From Pseudomonas asturiensis (lineage in GTDB: Bacteria > Pseudomonadota > Gammaproteobacteria > Pseudomonadales > Pseudomonadaceae): a stretch of 64,000 bases of DNA. A program made the position numbers and the translations under genes. The stretch is from positions 297,795 to 361,794 of the forward strand of contig NZ_FRDA01000006.1 in the NCBI RefSeq assembly GCF_900143095.1, in the 5' to 3' direction. Positions 1 through 8,823 of the stretch are shown here, piece after piece. The notes under the pieces were generated by a model. It did no database searches. It saw only the letters and a list, made by a program, of their open reading frames with translations, and was not told the origin of the DNA. Each line of letters starts with the position of its first letter. The first letter of the stretch is position 1.

Positions 1-28
1 TCAAAAAATAATGGCCGAATACATGACT

Positions 29-115
29 GTGGGAGGCGGCTTGCCGACGATGGCGTCAGTTCCGTCAGCGATATGTCGCTTCAGAAAAAGCATCGCCGGC
101 AGGCCGCCTCCCACA
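29..115. repeat. REP-type inverted repeat pair (GGAGGCGGCTTGCC family)
   Basis: Two inverted copies of a Pseudomonas REP-like unit (GTGGGAGGCGGCTTGCC at 29 and its complement ending at 115) flank a spacer of about 40 bases. The pair lies just past the 3' end of the monooxygenase gene that stops at 147. Near-identical pairs or halves occur at 5107-5183, 21277-21362 and 32306-32330. Confidence 0.8.
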
Positions 116-146
116 AAAATCAGTCTCTCAGCACGTTACGTGTCGA

Positions 147-1472
147 TCAGAACCCATCTGCCGGGCGCTGCAAGCCGAGGTTTTCACGCAGCGTGGTGCC
201 TTCGTATTCGGTGCGAAACAGGCCACGGCGCTGCAACTCAGGCACCAGCAGACGGGCCACGTCTTCAAGGCCTCCGGGCAGGTGCGGCACCAACACGTTG
301 AAGCCATCGGCAGCGCCCTGTTCAAACCAGGTTTGCAGCTCATCGGCGACCTGTGCAGGCGTGCCGATCAGGCTGTAATGCCCTCGGCCACCGGCAATGC
401 GACGGCCCAGTTGCGCGAGGTTGAGGTGTTCGCGCTCAGCCAGTTCGGTCAGCAATGTCTGGCGACTGCGCTGGCCGCTGTCGGTCAACGGCAACTCGGG
501 CAACGGGCCGTCCTGCGGATAACCGGACAGGTCGAAATTGCCCAGCATCCGCCCCAGCAAAGCAATACCGACCTCGGGCTCCACCAGCGCTTGAAACGAC
601 TCGAACTTTTCCCTGGCCAGCGCTTCGGTCTGCGCCACAACGATCAACACACCAGGCATGATTTTCAGCGAATCGGCACTGCGCCCATACGCTTCGAGGC
701 GGCCCTTGATGTCGGCATAGAACGCCTGTGCGCTGGCCAGAGACGTCTGTGCGGTGAACACCACCTCAGCCGTTTGCGCCGCCAGATCGCGGCCGACCTC
801 CGAAGAGCCCGCCTGGACAACGACGGGCTGGCCTTGCGCAGAGCGCGCCACGTTGAGCGGACCTTTGACGCTGAAGTGTTCACCCTGGTGATTGAGCACC
901 TGTACTTTGGCCGGGTCGTAATACTGACCGCTGGCCTTGTCTCGTGTGAACGCGTCGTCTGCCCAACTGTTCCACAACCCGACCACCACCTGATGAAACT
1001 CACGGGCGCGGCTGTAGCGCCCGGCATGACCCACGTGTTCGCTGCGGCCAAAATTGTGCGCTTCGGCAGCAGCATCGGAGGTCACCAGATTCCACCCTGC
1101 CCGACCGCCCGACAGATGATCCAGCGAGGCAAACTTGCGCGCCACGTGATACGGCTCGTTGTAGGTCGTGGTTGCGGTGGCGATCAGACCAATGTGATCG
1201 GTCACCGCGCTCAGCGCCGACAGCAGCGTCAGCGGCTCGAAATGATCGGAGCGTGCCATACGACTGGCAATGTCACCCGTGGCGGCAGCGACGCTGTCCG
1301 CCACGAACAACGCATCGAACTTCGCCGCTTCGGCGACCTGGGCCAGATGCCGGTAATGCTTGAAATCAAGCCCCGCATCGGCGGGTACTTCCGGGTGTCG
1401 CCAGGCCGCCACGTGGTGCCCGGTGGCCATCAGGAAAGCGCCCAGTTTCATCTGTCGAGCCGTCGTGCTCAT
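147..1472 (-). CDS. LLM-class flavin-dependent monooxygenase (NtaA/SnaA/DszA-like)
   Basis: This is a cytoplasmic flavin monooxygenase of the luciferase-like superfamily. Enzymes of this branch use reduced FMN, supplied by a separate reductase, to oxygenate sulfur- or nitrogen-containing organic compounds. The 441 residues are normal for the family. Visible family segments are FDALFVAD near residue 52, GGRAGWNLVTS near 125 and QAGSSEVGRDLAA near 220. The ATG at 1472 has AAGGAG six bases upstream. The gene starts 29 bases after the stop of the TonB-dependent receptor gene, so the two are probably cotranscribed, which suggests that the receptor imports the substrate. No flavin reductase is visible in the window. 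The family is clear; the substrate is unknown, and an organosulfur compound is only an inference from the sulfur-rich surroundings. Confidence 0.88.
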   Translation of the reverse strand: MSTTARQMKLGAFLMATGHHVAAWRHPEVPADAGLDFKHYRHLAQVAEAAKFDALFVADSVAAATGDIASRMARSDHFEPLTLLSALSAVTDHIGLIATATTTYNEPYHVARKFASLDHLSGGRAGWNLVTSDAAAEAHNFGRSEHVGHAGRYSRAREFHQVVVGLWNSWADDAFTRDKASGQYYDPAKVQVLNHQGEHFSVKGPLNVARSAQGQPVVVQAGSSEVGRDLAAQTAEVVFTAQTSLASAQAFYADIKGRLEAYGRSADSLKIMPGVLIVVAQTEALAREKFESFQALVEPEVGIALLGRMLGNFDLSGYPQDGPLPELPLTDSGQRSRQTLLTELAEREHLNLAQLGRRIAGGRGHYSLIGTPAQVADELQTWFEQGAADGFNVLVPHLPGGLEDVARLLVPELQRRGLFRTEYEGTTLRENLGLQRPADGF

Positions 1473-1501
1473 ACCTGTCTCCTTTCAGGGCGGTCGCCCG
1501 C

Positions 1502-3769
1502 TTAGAAATCCTTGCGTACCTGCACACCGAAGTAACGCTCGTCGTCACGCGGCACCGAGCGATACACATAGTTGCCGCCCGTGGCGAGCATGGGTGAATA
1601 GGACTTGTCCGCCAGGTTTTTGCCCAGCAGCGCCACGCGCCAGCCGCTGTTGTAATCGGCCAGCGCAACACTTGCGTTCCAGATGCCGTAGGCGCCCTGT
1701 TTGGTGTCCGGGTTCTGGCTGATGTCGTACTGCACCTCGCTCTGCCAGCTGTAATCGGTGCCCAGTTCGATATCCAGACCGTTGTCGAGCGGGATGGTGT
1801 AATCGGCGCGGACATAGCTTTTCCAGTCCGGGCTGTACGGCAGGGTTTTGCCATCGACATTGCATGATGCGGCGGCACCGGCCGGGCAGGCGAAGGTGTC
1901 GATGCGCGCCCGGGTATAGGACAGCGCGCCGGAGAACTTCAGGTTGCGCGTGGCCTGCAAGGCGTAATCCAGCTCGACACCTTCAGTGCTGACGCTGCCC
2001 GCGTTGATCAGCCGGGTCACGACCTGACCGGCAACGCTGTCGAAAAAGTTGGCCTGATAGTTATCGTAATCGCTGTGGAATACCGCCAGGTTGGTGGTCA
2101 GGCGATTGTTCCAGGTGGTGGCCTTGATGCCGACTTCCCAGGTGTTGGACGTCTCGGGTTTAAGGGCCTCGGTGTCACGCGGCTGCATGTTGAAAAATAC
2201 GTTGTAGGCCGGACCTTTGTAGCCACGCGAGTAGGTGATGTAGCTGGTCACGCTGTCGCTCAGGTCGTATTGCAGGCCCAGACGCCCCGATTTGCCCTCT
2301 TCGTTCACCGAACCGGAACTGCTGGTCGCCGGCTGAATGCCGCTCACCGTGGTGGCCGACGTCGAAATGCGGCGGTGATCGTACTCAAGGTCGTCGTGAG
2401 TCCAGCGCAGCCCGGCAATGGCACGCAAGTCCGGGGTGAAGTTGAACGTGGTCTCGCCAAACACCGAGTAGCTTTGATTGGTGGTGCTGTAATCCGCAAT
2501 TCCCTGATCGCTGCTCGTCGGCGTGATCAACGTGCGTTGATAGGTCTCGTCGCTCTTGCCGTGCATGTAGAACAGGCCGCCGACGTATTCGATGAACTGA
2601 CCTTTCGGCGAGGCCAGGCGCAGCTCTTGTGAATACTGGTTGAACGTCAGATCGCCCTTGTCTTCGGTACCGGGGAACGCTGCGGTAATGGTCCCGAGGC
2701 GGTCGCCGTCCTGATACTGCGTGTTGTCCCAGCCGCGCCAGGCGGTGATCGACGTCAGGGTGTAGTCGCCCAATTGCCAGTCCAGTTGCCCGGACAGCCC
2801 TTTGTTGGTGTCTTCGACATGGCTGCGGTAATCGCTGATCACGTTGCGGTTGTCGCTGTCGGCACGCACCGGTGACAGCGCACTGGTGAACGCTGGCGTC
2901 AGCGATTTGGTCACCACGCCATTGGGCGCGTCGTCGTGGGACTGCATGTAGTCCGCCGCGAGGGTGAAGGTGATGTCATCGTTGGGCGTGAACTCCAGCT
3001 TGCCCCGCGCGCCCTTGCGGTTGTAGCCGTTGACCTCATGGCCGTTGAGTTTGTTGTCGACATTGCCGTCGTAGCTGCCGAACAACGTGGTGATCGAGCC
3101 CTTGAGGGTCTCCGGGATCAGGCTGCCACCGATGCCGAAACGCGTGCGACTTTCGTTGCCGCTGTAGTAGGACTGATCGATGTAGCCGTGGGTCTCTTCG
3201 GTCGGCGCCTTGGTTGTGACGTTGAGCACCCCGGCCGACGCGTTCTTGCCGAACAGCGTGCCTTGCGGGCCACGCAGGACTTCGATGCGCTCCAGATCAA
3301 GCAGATCGAGCGTGGCCTGGCCGGGACGGGCGTAGACCACACCGTCGATGACCGTCGCCACGGTCGGCTCGACGCCCGGCGAAGTGGAGATGGTGCCGAC
3401 ACCCCGCACGAACAGCGAAGTGTCCTTGTTCGACGCGCCGGTCCTGAAGTTCAGCGATGGCACCTGCTGGACGATGCTGGCGACACCGTTGCGGTTATCG
3501 CGCTCCAGTTGCTCGCCTTGAATCACCGACACGGCGACCGGCACCTTCTGCAGCGACTCTTCGCGGCGCGTGGCGGTCACGGTGACCGATTCCAGTGTCG
3601 GTGTATCACTCGCCTGCTCGACGGTTTCAGCCGCCATGACCGGAACCATGGGCAACGCCGTCAGCCCCATCAGCAACCAGCCACAACGACGCCCCCGCGC
3701 CGTATGAGCCTGATTGATGGCCTGCGCCAGCCGTGTGTGTTTGACGCCATCCCCACGTGTTGTGTGCAT
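1502..3769 (-). CDS. TonB-dependent outer-membrane receptor
   Basis: This is an outer-membrane beta-barrel receptor that takes up a ligand with energy from TonB-ExbBD. I chose the ATG at 3769 (755 residues) because AGGCAGG lies upstream; an upstream in-frame GTG at 3817 would add 16 residues unlike a signal peptide. A long basic N-region precedes a hydrophobic core (WLLMGLTALPMVPVMA) ending near residue 47. A TonB-box-like segment (TLESVTVTATRREES) follows, then a plug (VPSLNFRTG, FVRGVGT, LRGPQGTLFGKNASAGV) and a barrel ending in an aromatic residue (VRKDF). Sequence style is that of the broad FecA/CirA class, which does not give the ligand. It is the first gene of a two-gene unit with the LLM monooxygenase and is divergent from a LacI-type regulator with a palindromic operator, so induction by a small molecule rather than by iron alone is likely. 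Confidence 0.9.
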   Translation of the reverse strand: MHTTRGDGVKHTRLAQAINQAHTARGRRCGWLLMGLTALPMVPVMAAETVEQASDTPTLESVTVTATRREESLQKVPVAVSVIQGEQLERDNRNGVASIVQQVPSLNFRTGASNKDTSLFVRGVGTISTSPGVEPTVATVIDGVVYARPGQATLDLLDLERIEVLRGPQGTLFGKNASAGVLNVTTKAPTEETHGYIDQSYYSGNESRTRFGIGGSLIPETLKGSITTLFGSYDGNVDNKLNGHEVNGYNRKGARGKLEFTPNDDITFTLAADYMQSHDDAPNGVVTKSLTPAFTSALSPVRADSDNRNVISDYRSHVEDTNKGLSGQLDWQLGDYTLTSITAWRGWDNTQYQDGDRLGTITAAFPGTEDKGDLTFNQYSQELRLASPKGQFIEYVGGLFYMHGKSDETYQRTLITPTSSDQGIADYSTTNQSYSVFGETTFNFTPDLRAIAGLRWTHDDLEYDHRRISTSATTVSGIQPATSSSGSVNEEGKSGRLGLQYDLSDSVTSYITYSRGYKGPAYNVFFNMQPRDTEALKPETSNTWEVGIKATTWNNRLTTNLAVFHSDYDNYQANFFDSVAGQVVTRLINAGSVSTEGVELDYALQATRNLKFSGALSYTRARIDTFACPAGAAASCNVDGKTLPYSPDWKSYVRADYTIPLDNGLDIELGTDYSWQSEVQYDISQNPDTKQGAYGIWNASVALADYNSGWRVALLGKNLADKSYSPMLATGGNYVYRSVPRDDERYFGVQVRKDF

Positions 3770-3884
3770 CTGCGTGCCTGCCTGAAATATGCCCTGATCC
3801 GACAGTGCCTCGGGCACTGACGCCTTTGATTACAACTAAACGGGTCCGGGCATTCGCGGTGGCGAGTAGCAGACAAACCATCTT

Positions 3885-3898
3885 TGTTAGCGCTAACA
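3885..3898. promoter_or_regulatory. LacI/GalR-family operator, 14-bp perfect palindrome
   Basis: TGTTAGCGCTAACA reads the same on both strands, with the central CG typical of LacI-family operators (compare the GntR-type core TGTTACCGGTAACA). It lies between the receptor start (3769) and the divergent LacI-type gene (3987), where it could control both. Binding by the neighbouring regulator is inferred. Confidence 0.75.
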
Positions 3899-3986
3899 TC
3901 GCCAGTATCAGGAAATGACAGATAGATCGTCCAATACTGAAAAATTAGTTTTATATGCTTTTAAATTTTAAAAGAAGCGGACGAGC

Positions 3987-5033
3987 ATGGCCGACGAAGT
4001 ACCCGTGACACGTAAACGCCGAGGCGCAGGCCGGGTGACGATCAATGCCGTAGCCAAACAGGCAGGCGTGTCGGCCATCACAGTTTCGCGCTATTTCAAT
4101 CAGCCGGAACAGGTGTCGCCGCCACTGCGCGAGCGCATCGCGGCGGCGGTCAGTGCGTTGGGTTATGTGCCCAATCTGGTGGCAGGCGGCCTGGCGTCAG
4201 CGCGCAGCCGAGTGGTGGCGATGGTGATCCCGAACATCTCCGGGCCGATCTTCGCCAACACCATTCAGGGCTTCAGCGACACCTTGAGCCAGCACGGTTT
4301 TCAGTTGCTGCTGGCCTCCAGCTATTTTTCGGTCGAGCAGGAAGAAAGCGCCGTGCGCGCTTTTCTGGGCTGGTCGCCGGCAGCACTGGTGCTGACCAGC
4401 CGCTTTCACAGCGAAGCGACGGAAAGGATGATCGAACAGGCGGATATTCCGGTCATCGAAACCTGGGACCATCAACCTGAACGCAGCCCGATCCAGATCG
4501 GGTTTTCTCACTACGACGTCGGGGTCACGGCGGCGCGCTATCTCCATGGCAAGGGCTACCGTCGCACGGTCTTCGTGGAGAACAGCGTGGCGGGCGACTT
4601 CAGCGCACAGGAGCGCCGCGACGGTTATGTCGCAACGCTTCAGGCCCTCGGTCTGAAGCCGGGTGTTTTTGTGCCGGATGCAGGGCTTACGCCGTTTGAA
4701 GCAGGCAAGCAGGCGATGGATGTGCTGATGAACCAGCATCCTCGCCCTGATGCCATTTTCTTCGCCAACGACAACCTGGCGGCAGGCGGCCTGCTCACCA
4801 GCCAGCGCATCGGCCTGCAGACGCCGGGGGATTGTGCCGTGATGGGCTTCGGCGATTACGCCTTCGCGCAAATGATGATGCCCAGCCTGACCACCATCAA
4901 ACCGCCTGCCCTGCAAATCGGCGTGTTGGCGGCACAGCGGGTGCTGGAGAGCCTGGGAGTATTGCCGGTCGAGGGCGGGATTGAGCGGCTGAATCTGCTG
5001 CAGTGCGAGCTGGTGGAGCGAGAGAGCACATAA
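3987..5033 (+). CDS. LacI-family transcriptional regulator (GntR-like branch)
   Basis: This 348-residue cytoplasmic DNA-binding repressor has an N-terminal LacI helix-turn-helix (residues about 17-42, with AVAKQAGVSAITVSRYFN) and the hinge helix segment VPNLVAGGLAS. A periplasmic-binding-protein-like sensor domain follows (VAMVIPNISGPIFA, then DAIFFANDNLAAG and VMGFGDYAFA). The basic N-terminal extension KRRGAGRVT is common in gluconate-type GntR repressors. It is divergent from the TonB-receptor and monooxygenase pair, with a perfect palindrome at 3885-3898 in the shared upstream region. It most likely represses that pair and perhaps itself, released by a ligand related to the imported compound. 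The ligand cannot be deduced. Start at ATG 3987 after a modest AAGCGGA. Confidence 0.88.
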   Translation: MADEVPVTRKRRGAGRVTINAVAKQAGVSAITVSRYFNQPEQVSPPLRERIAAAVSALGYVPNLVAGGLASARSRVVAMVIPNISGPIFANTIQGFSDTLSQHGFQLLLASSYFSVEQEESAVRAFLGWSPAALVLTSRFHSEATERMIEQADIPVIETWDHQPERSPIQIGFSHYDVGVTAARYLHGKGYRRTVFVENSVAGDFSAQERRDGYVATLQALGLKPGVFVPDAGLTPFEAGKQAMDVLMNQHPRPDAIFFANDNLAAGGLLTSQRIGLQTPGDCAVMGFGDYAFAQMMMPSLTTIKPPALQIGVLAAQRVLESLGVLPVEGGIERLNLLQCELVEREST

Positions 5034-5106
5034 CCTGATCGTCCCCCACGCTGCGCGCTCACCGTCATAAGCAACGCTTGCAGCGAACCACTTACTCTGT
5101 GAAAGC

Positions 5107-5183
5107 GCTTGCCCGCGATGAACGATGACACGGTTCGTCTGACACACCGCGCCGACTTCATCGCCGGCAAGCCGCCTCCCACA
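5107..5183. repeat. REP element with degenerate partner
   Basis: TCATCGCCGGCAAGCCGCCT (5158 onward) is a full REP unit of the GGAGGCGGCTTGCC family. A weaker opposite arm (GCTTGCCCGCGATG) lies near 5107. It sits between the convergent LacI-type and BCCT genes. Confidence 0.65.
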
Positions 5184-5220
5184 GGGTTAAGCATTCAGTC
5201 GGCAACTGCCGTATCTGATC

Positions 5221-5264
5221 GTCCCCACGTGCGTGGGGACTTAGCCTGTGACGCTGCGCGTCAC
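5221..5264. terminator. Tandem hairpins between convergent genes
   Basis: GTCCCCAC-GTGC-GTGGGGAC (5221-5240) and GTGACGC-TGC-GCGTCAC (5248-5264) are two perfect stems just beyond the 3' end of the BCCT gene and downstream of the LacI-type gene. Neither has a T-tract. They could limit read-through or belong to a dispersed hairpin repeat family. Confidence 0.45.
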
Positions 5265-5280
5265 ATTAAGGTCCACTCGA

Positions 5281-7275
5281 TCAACGCACCATGTGCAGGA
5301 ACTGCATGTGCCGCTCGTACTGGTCGAGCACGTCGTTGATGACTTGCTCCTTGGTGTAGCCAACCAGGTCGTAATCCTGACTGCCTTCACTCAAGTGAAC
5401 CTCGGCTCGGTAGTAGCGGCGGTTGTTCAGTTGTTTGGAACCCATGCCGCCACGGGCGAACGAGGGGGTGAAGAAGCCTTTCATCTGCACCTGGTAGATG
5501 AACGGACGCTCCTCGCCATGGCCGATTTCCAGCGTCACCGAGTCGTTGGACGGGTCGGGTACATTGACCACGTTCAAGCCTTTCTCCACGAACACCGCCG
5601 TCACATCCTCAATGGCCGGGCGCACGGTCTGATCGAGGAAGCGGTACACCTCGTCTCGCGACGGATAGTGCACGGCCTGGCTCAAGCGCTGACGCCAGCC
5701 GCCACGTCGTGAGCCCGATACCGGAGCCAGCGAGTACAACTGCGCGATCTGACGCTGGGACTCCATGAAGAACGCCTTGTGCAGCCCCCACATCATCAAC
5801 AGCAGGATCAGCGAGAACGGCAGCGACGTCAGCACCACCGCTGATTTCAACGCATCGATACTGCCCGAGAACAGCAGCCCGCTGGTGATCAGTGCGGTCG
5901 CCACGCCCCAGAACACACGCAGCCATTTCGGGCCGTCTTCATCCGGGTTGCCGCCCTTGGCCGACAGCGTCGACAGCACCACGGTGCCCGAGTCAGCAGA
6001 GGTGACAAAGAACACGAAGCTGATGAACACCGTCACGGCGATGACCGTCCTGCTCCACGGATAGGTTTCCAGCAGCAGGTACAGGGTCATCGAAGGATCG
6101 TCGATGGCTGACTGGCCCAGCGCGGTCATGCCGTGATTGAGTACCTGATCGATGGCACTGTTGCCGAAGATCGACATCCACGCCAGGGTGAAGCCCAGCG
6201 GGATCAACAGCACACCGAAGACGAATTCGCGGATGGTGCGACCACGGGAAATACGCGCGATGAACAGCCCCACGAACGGCGACCAGGCAATCCACCAGGC
6301 CCAGTAGAACACGGTCCAGCCGCCCAGCCAGTCGCTCGGCTTATCGTAGGCGTACACATCAAAACTCTTGGTCGGCAGCGCGCCCAGGTAGTCACCGATG
6401 TTCTGCACCAGCGTGTTGAGCAAGTGCTGGGTGGGACCGGCGAACAGCACGAACAGCAGCAGCGCACAGGCCAGCAGCATGTTGATGTCGGACATGACGC
6501 GTACGCCTTTATCGACGCCCGCGATGGCGACCAGAATCGCTGCGCCCATCATCAACGTGATCAGGCCGACCTGAATCCAGTGGGTATGAGCAACACCAAA
6601 CAGGTAGTCCAGACCCGAGTTCAGGTGCAGCACCCCGAAGCCCATGTCGGCTCCCAGGCCAAAGATGGTCGCGATGATGCCGAAGCCGTCCACCGCATAG
6701 CCGATGGGGCCGTTGATACGCTTGCCGATCAGCGGATACAGCGCCGAACGCAGCGCCAGCGGCAGGTTATGGCGATAGGCGAAGTAGGCCAGCGCCATGC
6801 CGACAAAGGCAAACACGCCCCAGCCATGCAGGCCCCAGTGCAGAAAGAGCAACTGCATGCCCTGCCGCGCAGCCTCAGTGGTGCCGCCCTCGCCTTGCGG
6901 CGGTTGCAAAAGGTGCGTCAGGGGTTCGGACACGCAGAAGAAAAACAGCGTGATACTGATGCCCGCTGCAAACAGCATCCCGGCCCAGGACAGATAGCTG
7001 AATTCGGGCTCGTCGTGGTCGGCACCGAGCTTGATCTTGCCGTAGCCAGATACGGCGGTGACCACCACGAAGAGCAGATACAGCGTCATGGCCAGCATGT
7101 AGTACCAGCCGACCGTGTTGGCCGCCCAGTTCTGCGCCGCCAGCAGCCACGCACCGGCGGCTTGGGGGAAGGCGATTACAATGACGCCGAAGATCAGGAT
7201 AAAGCTCGCAGCGAAGTAAAACACTGGAGCGTTCATGCGGACCGTACCGCTGGGTTGCGTACTCGGAGTACTCAT
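5281..7275 (-). CDS. betT: BCCT-family choline/betaine transporter (BetT-like)
   Basis: This inner-membrane carrier imports choline or related trimethylammonium compounds for osmoprotection or betaine catabolism. About 12 membrane segments span residues 15-500, with the BCCT core (GADMGFGVLHLNSGLDYLFG, and WTVFYWAWWIAWSPFVGLFIAR with the tryptophan-rich ligand box). A cytoplasmic C-terminal domain of about 160 residues is typical of long BetT proteins (E. coli BetT is about 677 residues; here 664). The chosen ATG at 7275 has GGAGG ten bases upstream; an ATG nine bases further upstream is too close to that site. A BetI-like operator lies at 7374-7394, which favours choline as the substrate. 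The betIBA genes are not in the window. Confidence 0.85.
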   Translation of the reverse strand: MSTPSTQPSGTVRMNAPVFYFAASFILIFGVIVIAFPQAAGAWLLAAQNWAANTVGWYYMLAMTLYLLFVVVTAVSGYGKIKLGADHDEPEFSYLSWAGMLFAAGISITLFFFCVSEPLTHLLQPPQGEGGTTEAARQGMQLLFLHWGLHGWGVFAFVGMALAYFAYRHNLPLALRSALYPLIGKRINGPIGYAVDGFGIIATIFGLGADMGFGVLHLNSGLDYLFGVAHTHWIQVGLITLMMGAAILVAIAGVDKGVRVMSDINMLLACALLLFVLFAGPTQHLLNTLVQNIGDYLGALPTKSFDVYAYDKPSDWLGGWTVFYWAWWIAWSPFVGLFIARISRGRTIREFVFGVLLIPLGFTLAWMSIFGNSAIDQVLNHGMTALGQSAIDDPSMTLYLLLETYPWSRTVIAVTVFISFVFFVTSADSGTVVLSTLSAKGGNPDEDGPKWLRVFWGVATALITSGLLFSGSIDALKSAVVLTSLPFSLILLLMMWGLHKAFFMESQRQIAQLYSLAPVSGSRRGGWRQRLSQAVHYPSRDEVYRFLDQTVRPAIEDVTAVFVEKGLNVVNVPDPSNDSVTLEIGHGEERPFIYQVQMKGFFTPSFARGGMGSKQLNNRRYYRAEVHLSEGSQDYDLVGYTKEQVINDVLDQYERHMQFLHMVR

Positions 7276-7373
7276 CGACTGCATGCCTCCGGACTGATTG
7301 AAACCACTACAAAAAACGCATACGGCAAGGGTTAGCCTCCTGTTGTGAGCGGGCAGCGAACCACCGGTTTAAC

Positions 7374-7394
7374 TTGAATGAACGTTCAATTTAA
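7374..7394. promoter_or_regulatory. BetI-like (TetR-family) operator upstream of betT
   Basis: The segment contains the perfect 10-bp palindrome TGAACGTTCA (7379-7388). On the minus strand it reads TTAAATTGAACGTTCATTCA, close to the BetI site reported between betT and betI in E. coli (core TTGAACGTCCAAT, from memory). It lies about 100 bases upstream of betT, a position suited to choline-responsive repression. Confidence 0.6.
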
Positions 7395-7556
7395 ACATGA
7401 AAACGCCCGCGAACACGAATCGCGGGGCTGTGAATGCTGGCTCAGGCTTGGGTATGACGTGTGCGAGAGGGGATCGTTCCCGGGTGCGAGCCGATGAATT
7501 AACAGTTGGGATCTGCTTCATCTTTGCCGCTGACTGTCTCGCATAAAAACACTGAA

Positions 7557-7590
7557 GAGTGAGCGAGCTTGCTCGCGAAAAGGCCGGCGC
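7557..7590. repeat. REP-like single unit (GAGCGAGCTTGCTCGCGAA)
   Basis: GAGCGAGCTTGCTCGCGAAA (7561 onward) is a self-complementary REP unit of the second family in this window; others are at 17859-17952 and 36562-36655. It lies in the 380-base gap between the end of epsC and the upstream region of betT. Apart from the BetI-like site and this repeat I see nothing else in that gap. Confidence 0.7.
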
Positions 7591-7655
7591 TGACGCCATA
7601 GACCAGCGCCGGGCACGATCCCTCAGTGCGACGCTGATCGGCGCGACACCATCGA

Positions 7656-8612
7656 TTACTTCTGCGTCCCGTCATCCTGTTGCTGCAGCAGGTTAGCCTG
7701 GGTGAGGTTGCAACCGGCCGGTACGCTGCGGGTCAGCCATACGTTGCCGCCGATGGTCGAGCCCTGGCCGATGGTGATGCGGCCCAGAATCGTCGCGCCG
7801 GCGTAGATCACCACGTCGTCTTCGACGATCGGATGACGCGCATGGCCCTTCTGCAACTGGCCGTCTTCATCGGCCGGGAAGCGCTTGGCGCCCAGCGTCA
7901 CGGCCTGATAGATCCGCACCCGCTCGCCGATGATGGCGGTCTCGCCGATCACCACGCCTGTGCCGTGGTCGATGAAAAAGCTCGGGCCGATCTGCGCGCC
8001 GGGGTGAATGTCGATGCCGGTTGCCGAGTGCGCCAGCTCGGAACTGATGCGCGCCAGCAGTGGCAGACCTGCGCGGTACAAATGATGCGCCAGTCGATGA
8101 TGAATCACCGCCAGAATGCCCGGATAGCACAACAGCACCTCGTCGACACTGCGCGCCGCCGGGTCGCCGTGGTAAGCCGCCAGCACGTCGGTGTCGAGCA
8201 GTTGACGAATGCCCGGCAGGGCCGTGGCGAAATCCTGAATCAGCACCAGCGCATGCTCGTCGATCCCCGTCAGCGCCTTGCCCTGCTGATGGGCCACATA
8301 ACGCAGTTCAAGCCGGGCCTGCGCCAGCAGCGCATTGAGCGCCACGTCCAGCGTATGGCCGACATAGAAGTCCTCGCTCTCTTCACGCAGGTCAACCGGC
8401 CCGAGCCGCATCGGGAACAGCGCGCCGCTCAGTGCTTCGAGAATCTCACCCATGGCCGCACGCGACGGCAACTCACGACCGCCGTGTTCACCGCTTACGC
8501 GTCGGTTGCGCGTACGCCAGTCCTCACGCGCGGTGCGCAACTGGCTGACGATACGCTGCAACTGCCAATGGCTGGAACGGCCGTCGGCGGATGCTTCTGG
8601 AATATCGCTCAC
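7656..8612 (-). CDS. epsC: Serine O-acetyltransferase (EpsC/CysE type)
   Basis: It acetylates L-serine with acetyl-CoA to O-acetylserine, the precursor for cysteine synthesis. Residues about 195-305 form a left-handed beta-helix with hexapeptide repeats, including the catalytic GIDIHPGAQIGPSFFIDHGT, the GVVIGETAIIGERVRIYQAV run and TLGAKRFP. The 318-residue length fits the EpsC/SRPH-like form with a longer N-terminal helical domain than E. coli CysE (273). I chose the GTG at 8612 because AAGGAG lies seven bases upstream; an in-frame ATG at 8687 has no ribosome site and would extend into the intergenic promoter. It is divergent from D-cysteine desulfhydrase and next to the cystine importer, a coherent cysteine-metabolism block. 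Confidence 0.88.
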   Translation of the reverse strand: MSDIPEASADGRSSHWQLQRIVSQLRTAREDWRTRNRRVSGEHGGRELPSRAAMGEILEALSGALFPMRLGPVDLREESEDFYVGHTLDVALNALLAQARLELRYVAHQQGKALTGIDEHALVLIQDFATALPGIRQLLDTDVLAAYHGDPAARSVDEVLLCYPGILAVIHHRLAHHLYRAGLPLLARISSELAHSATGIDIHPGAQIGPSFFIDHGTGVVIGETAIIGERVRIYQAVTLGAKRFPADEDGQLQKGHARHPIVEDDVVIYAGATILGRITIGQGSTIGGNVWLTRSVPAGCNLTQANLLQQQDDGTQK

Positions 8613-8823
8613 GCTGAACTCTCCTTGGTCTTGACGATGACGACCCGACACTACTGGCCGCTGCTTGTGCCACTCTACGGTAAACATTCAAGTGGAAAAA
8701 ATAAGAATTTTTGTGCGAAACAGCTAAGCGGAGCATAAACACCGATAGGTTGCCGTGCAGGAAACGTCTGCCTATAGTCCGCTCACTCAGTTCGCTCACT
8801 CTCTACACGGCTTACTCACCACA

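Noticed and set aside
282..1505. Plus-strand open frame opposite the first LLM monooxygenase
   Set aside because: Antisense to a recognisable enzyme; composition is arginine/histidine-rich and it has no motif.
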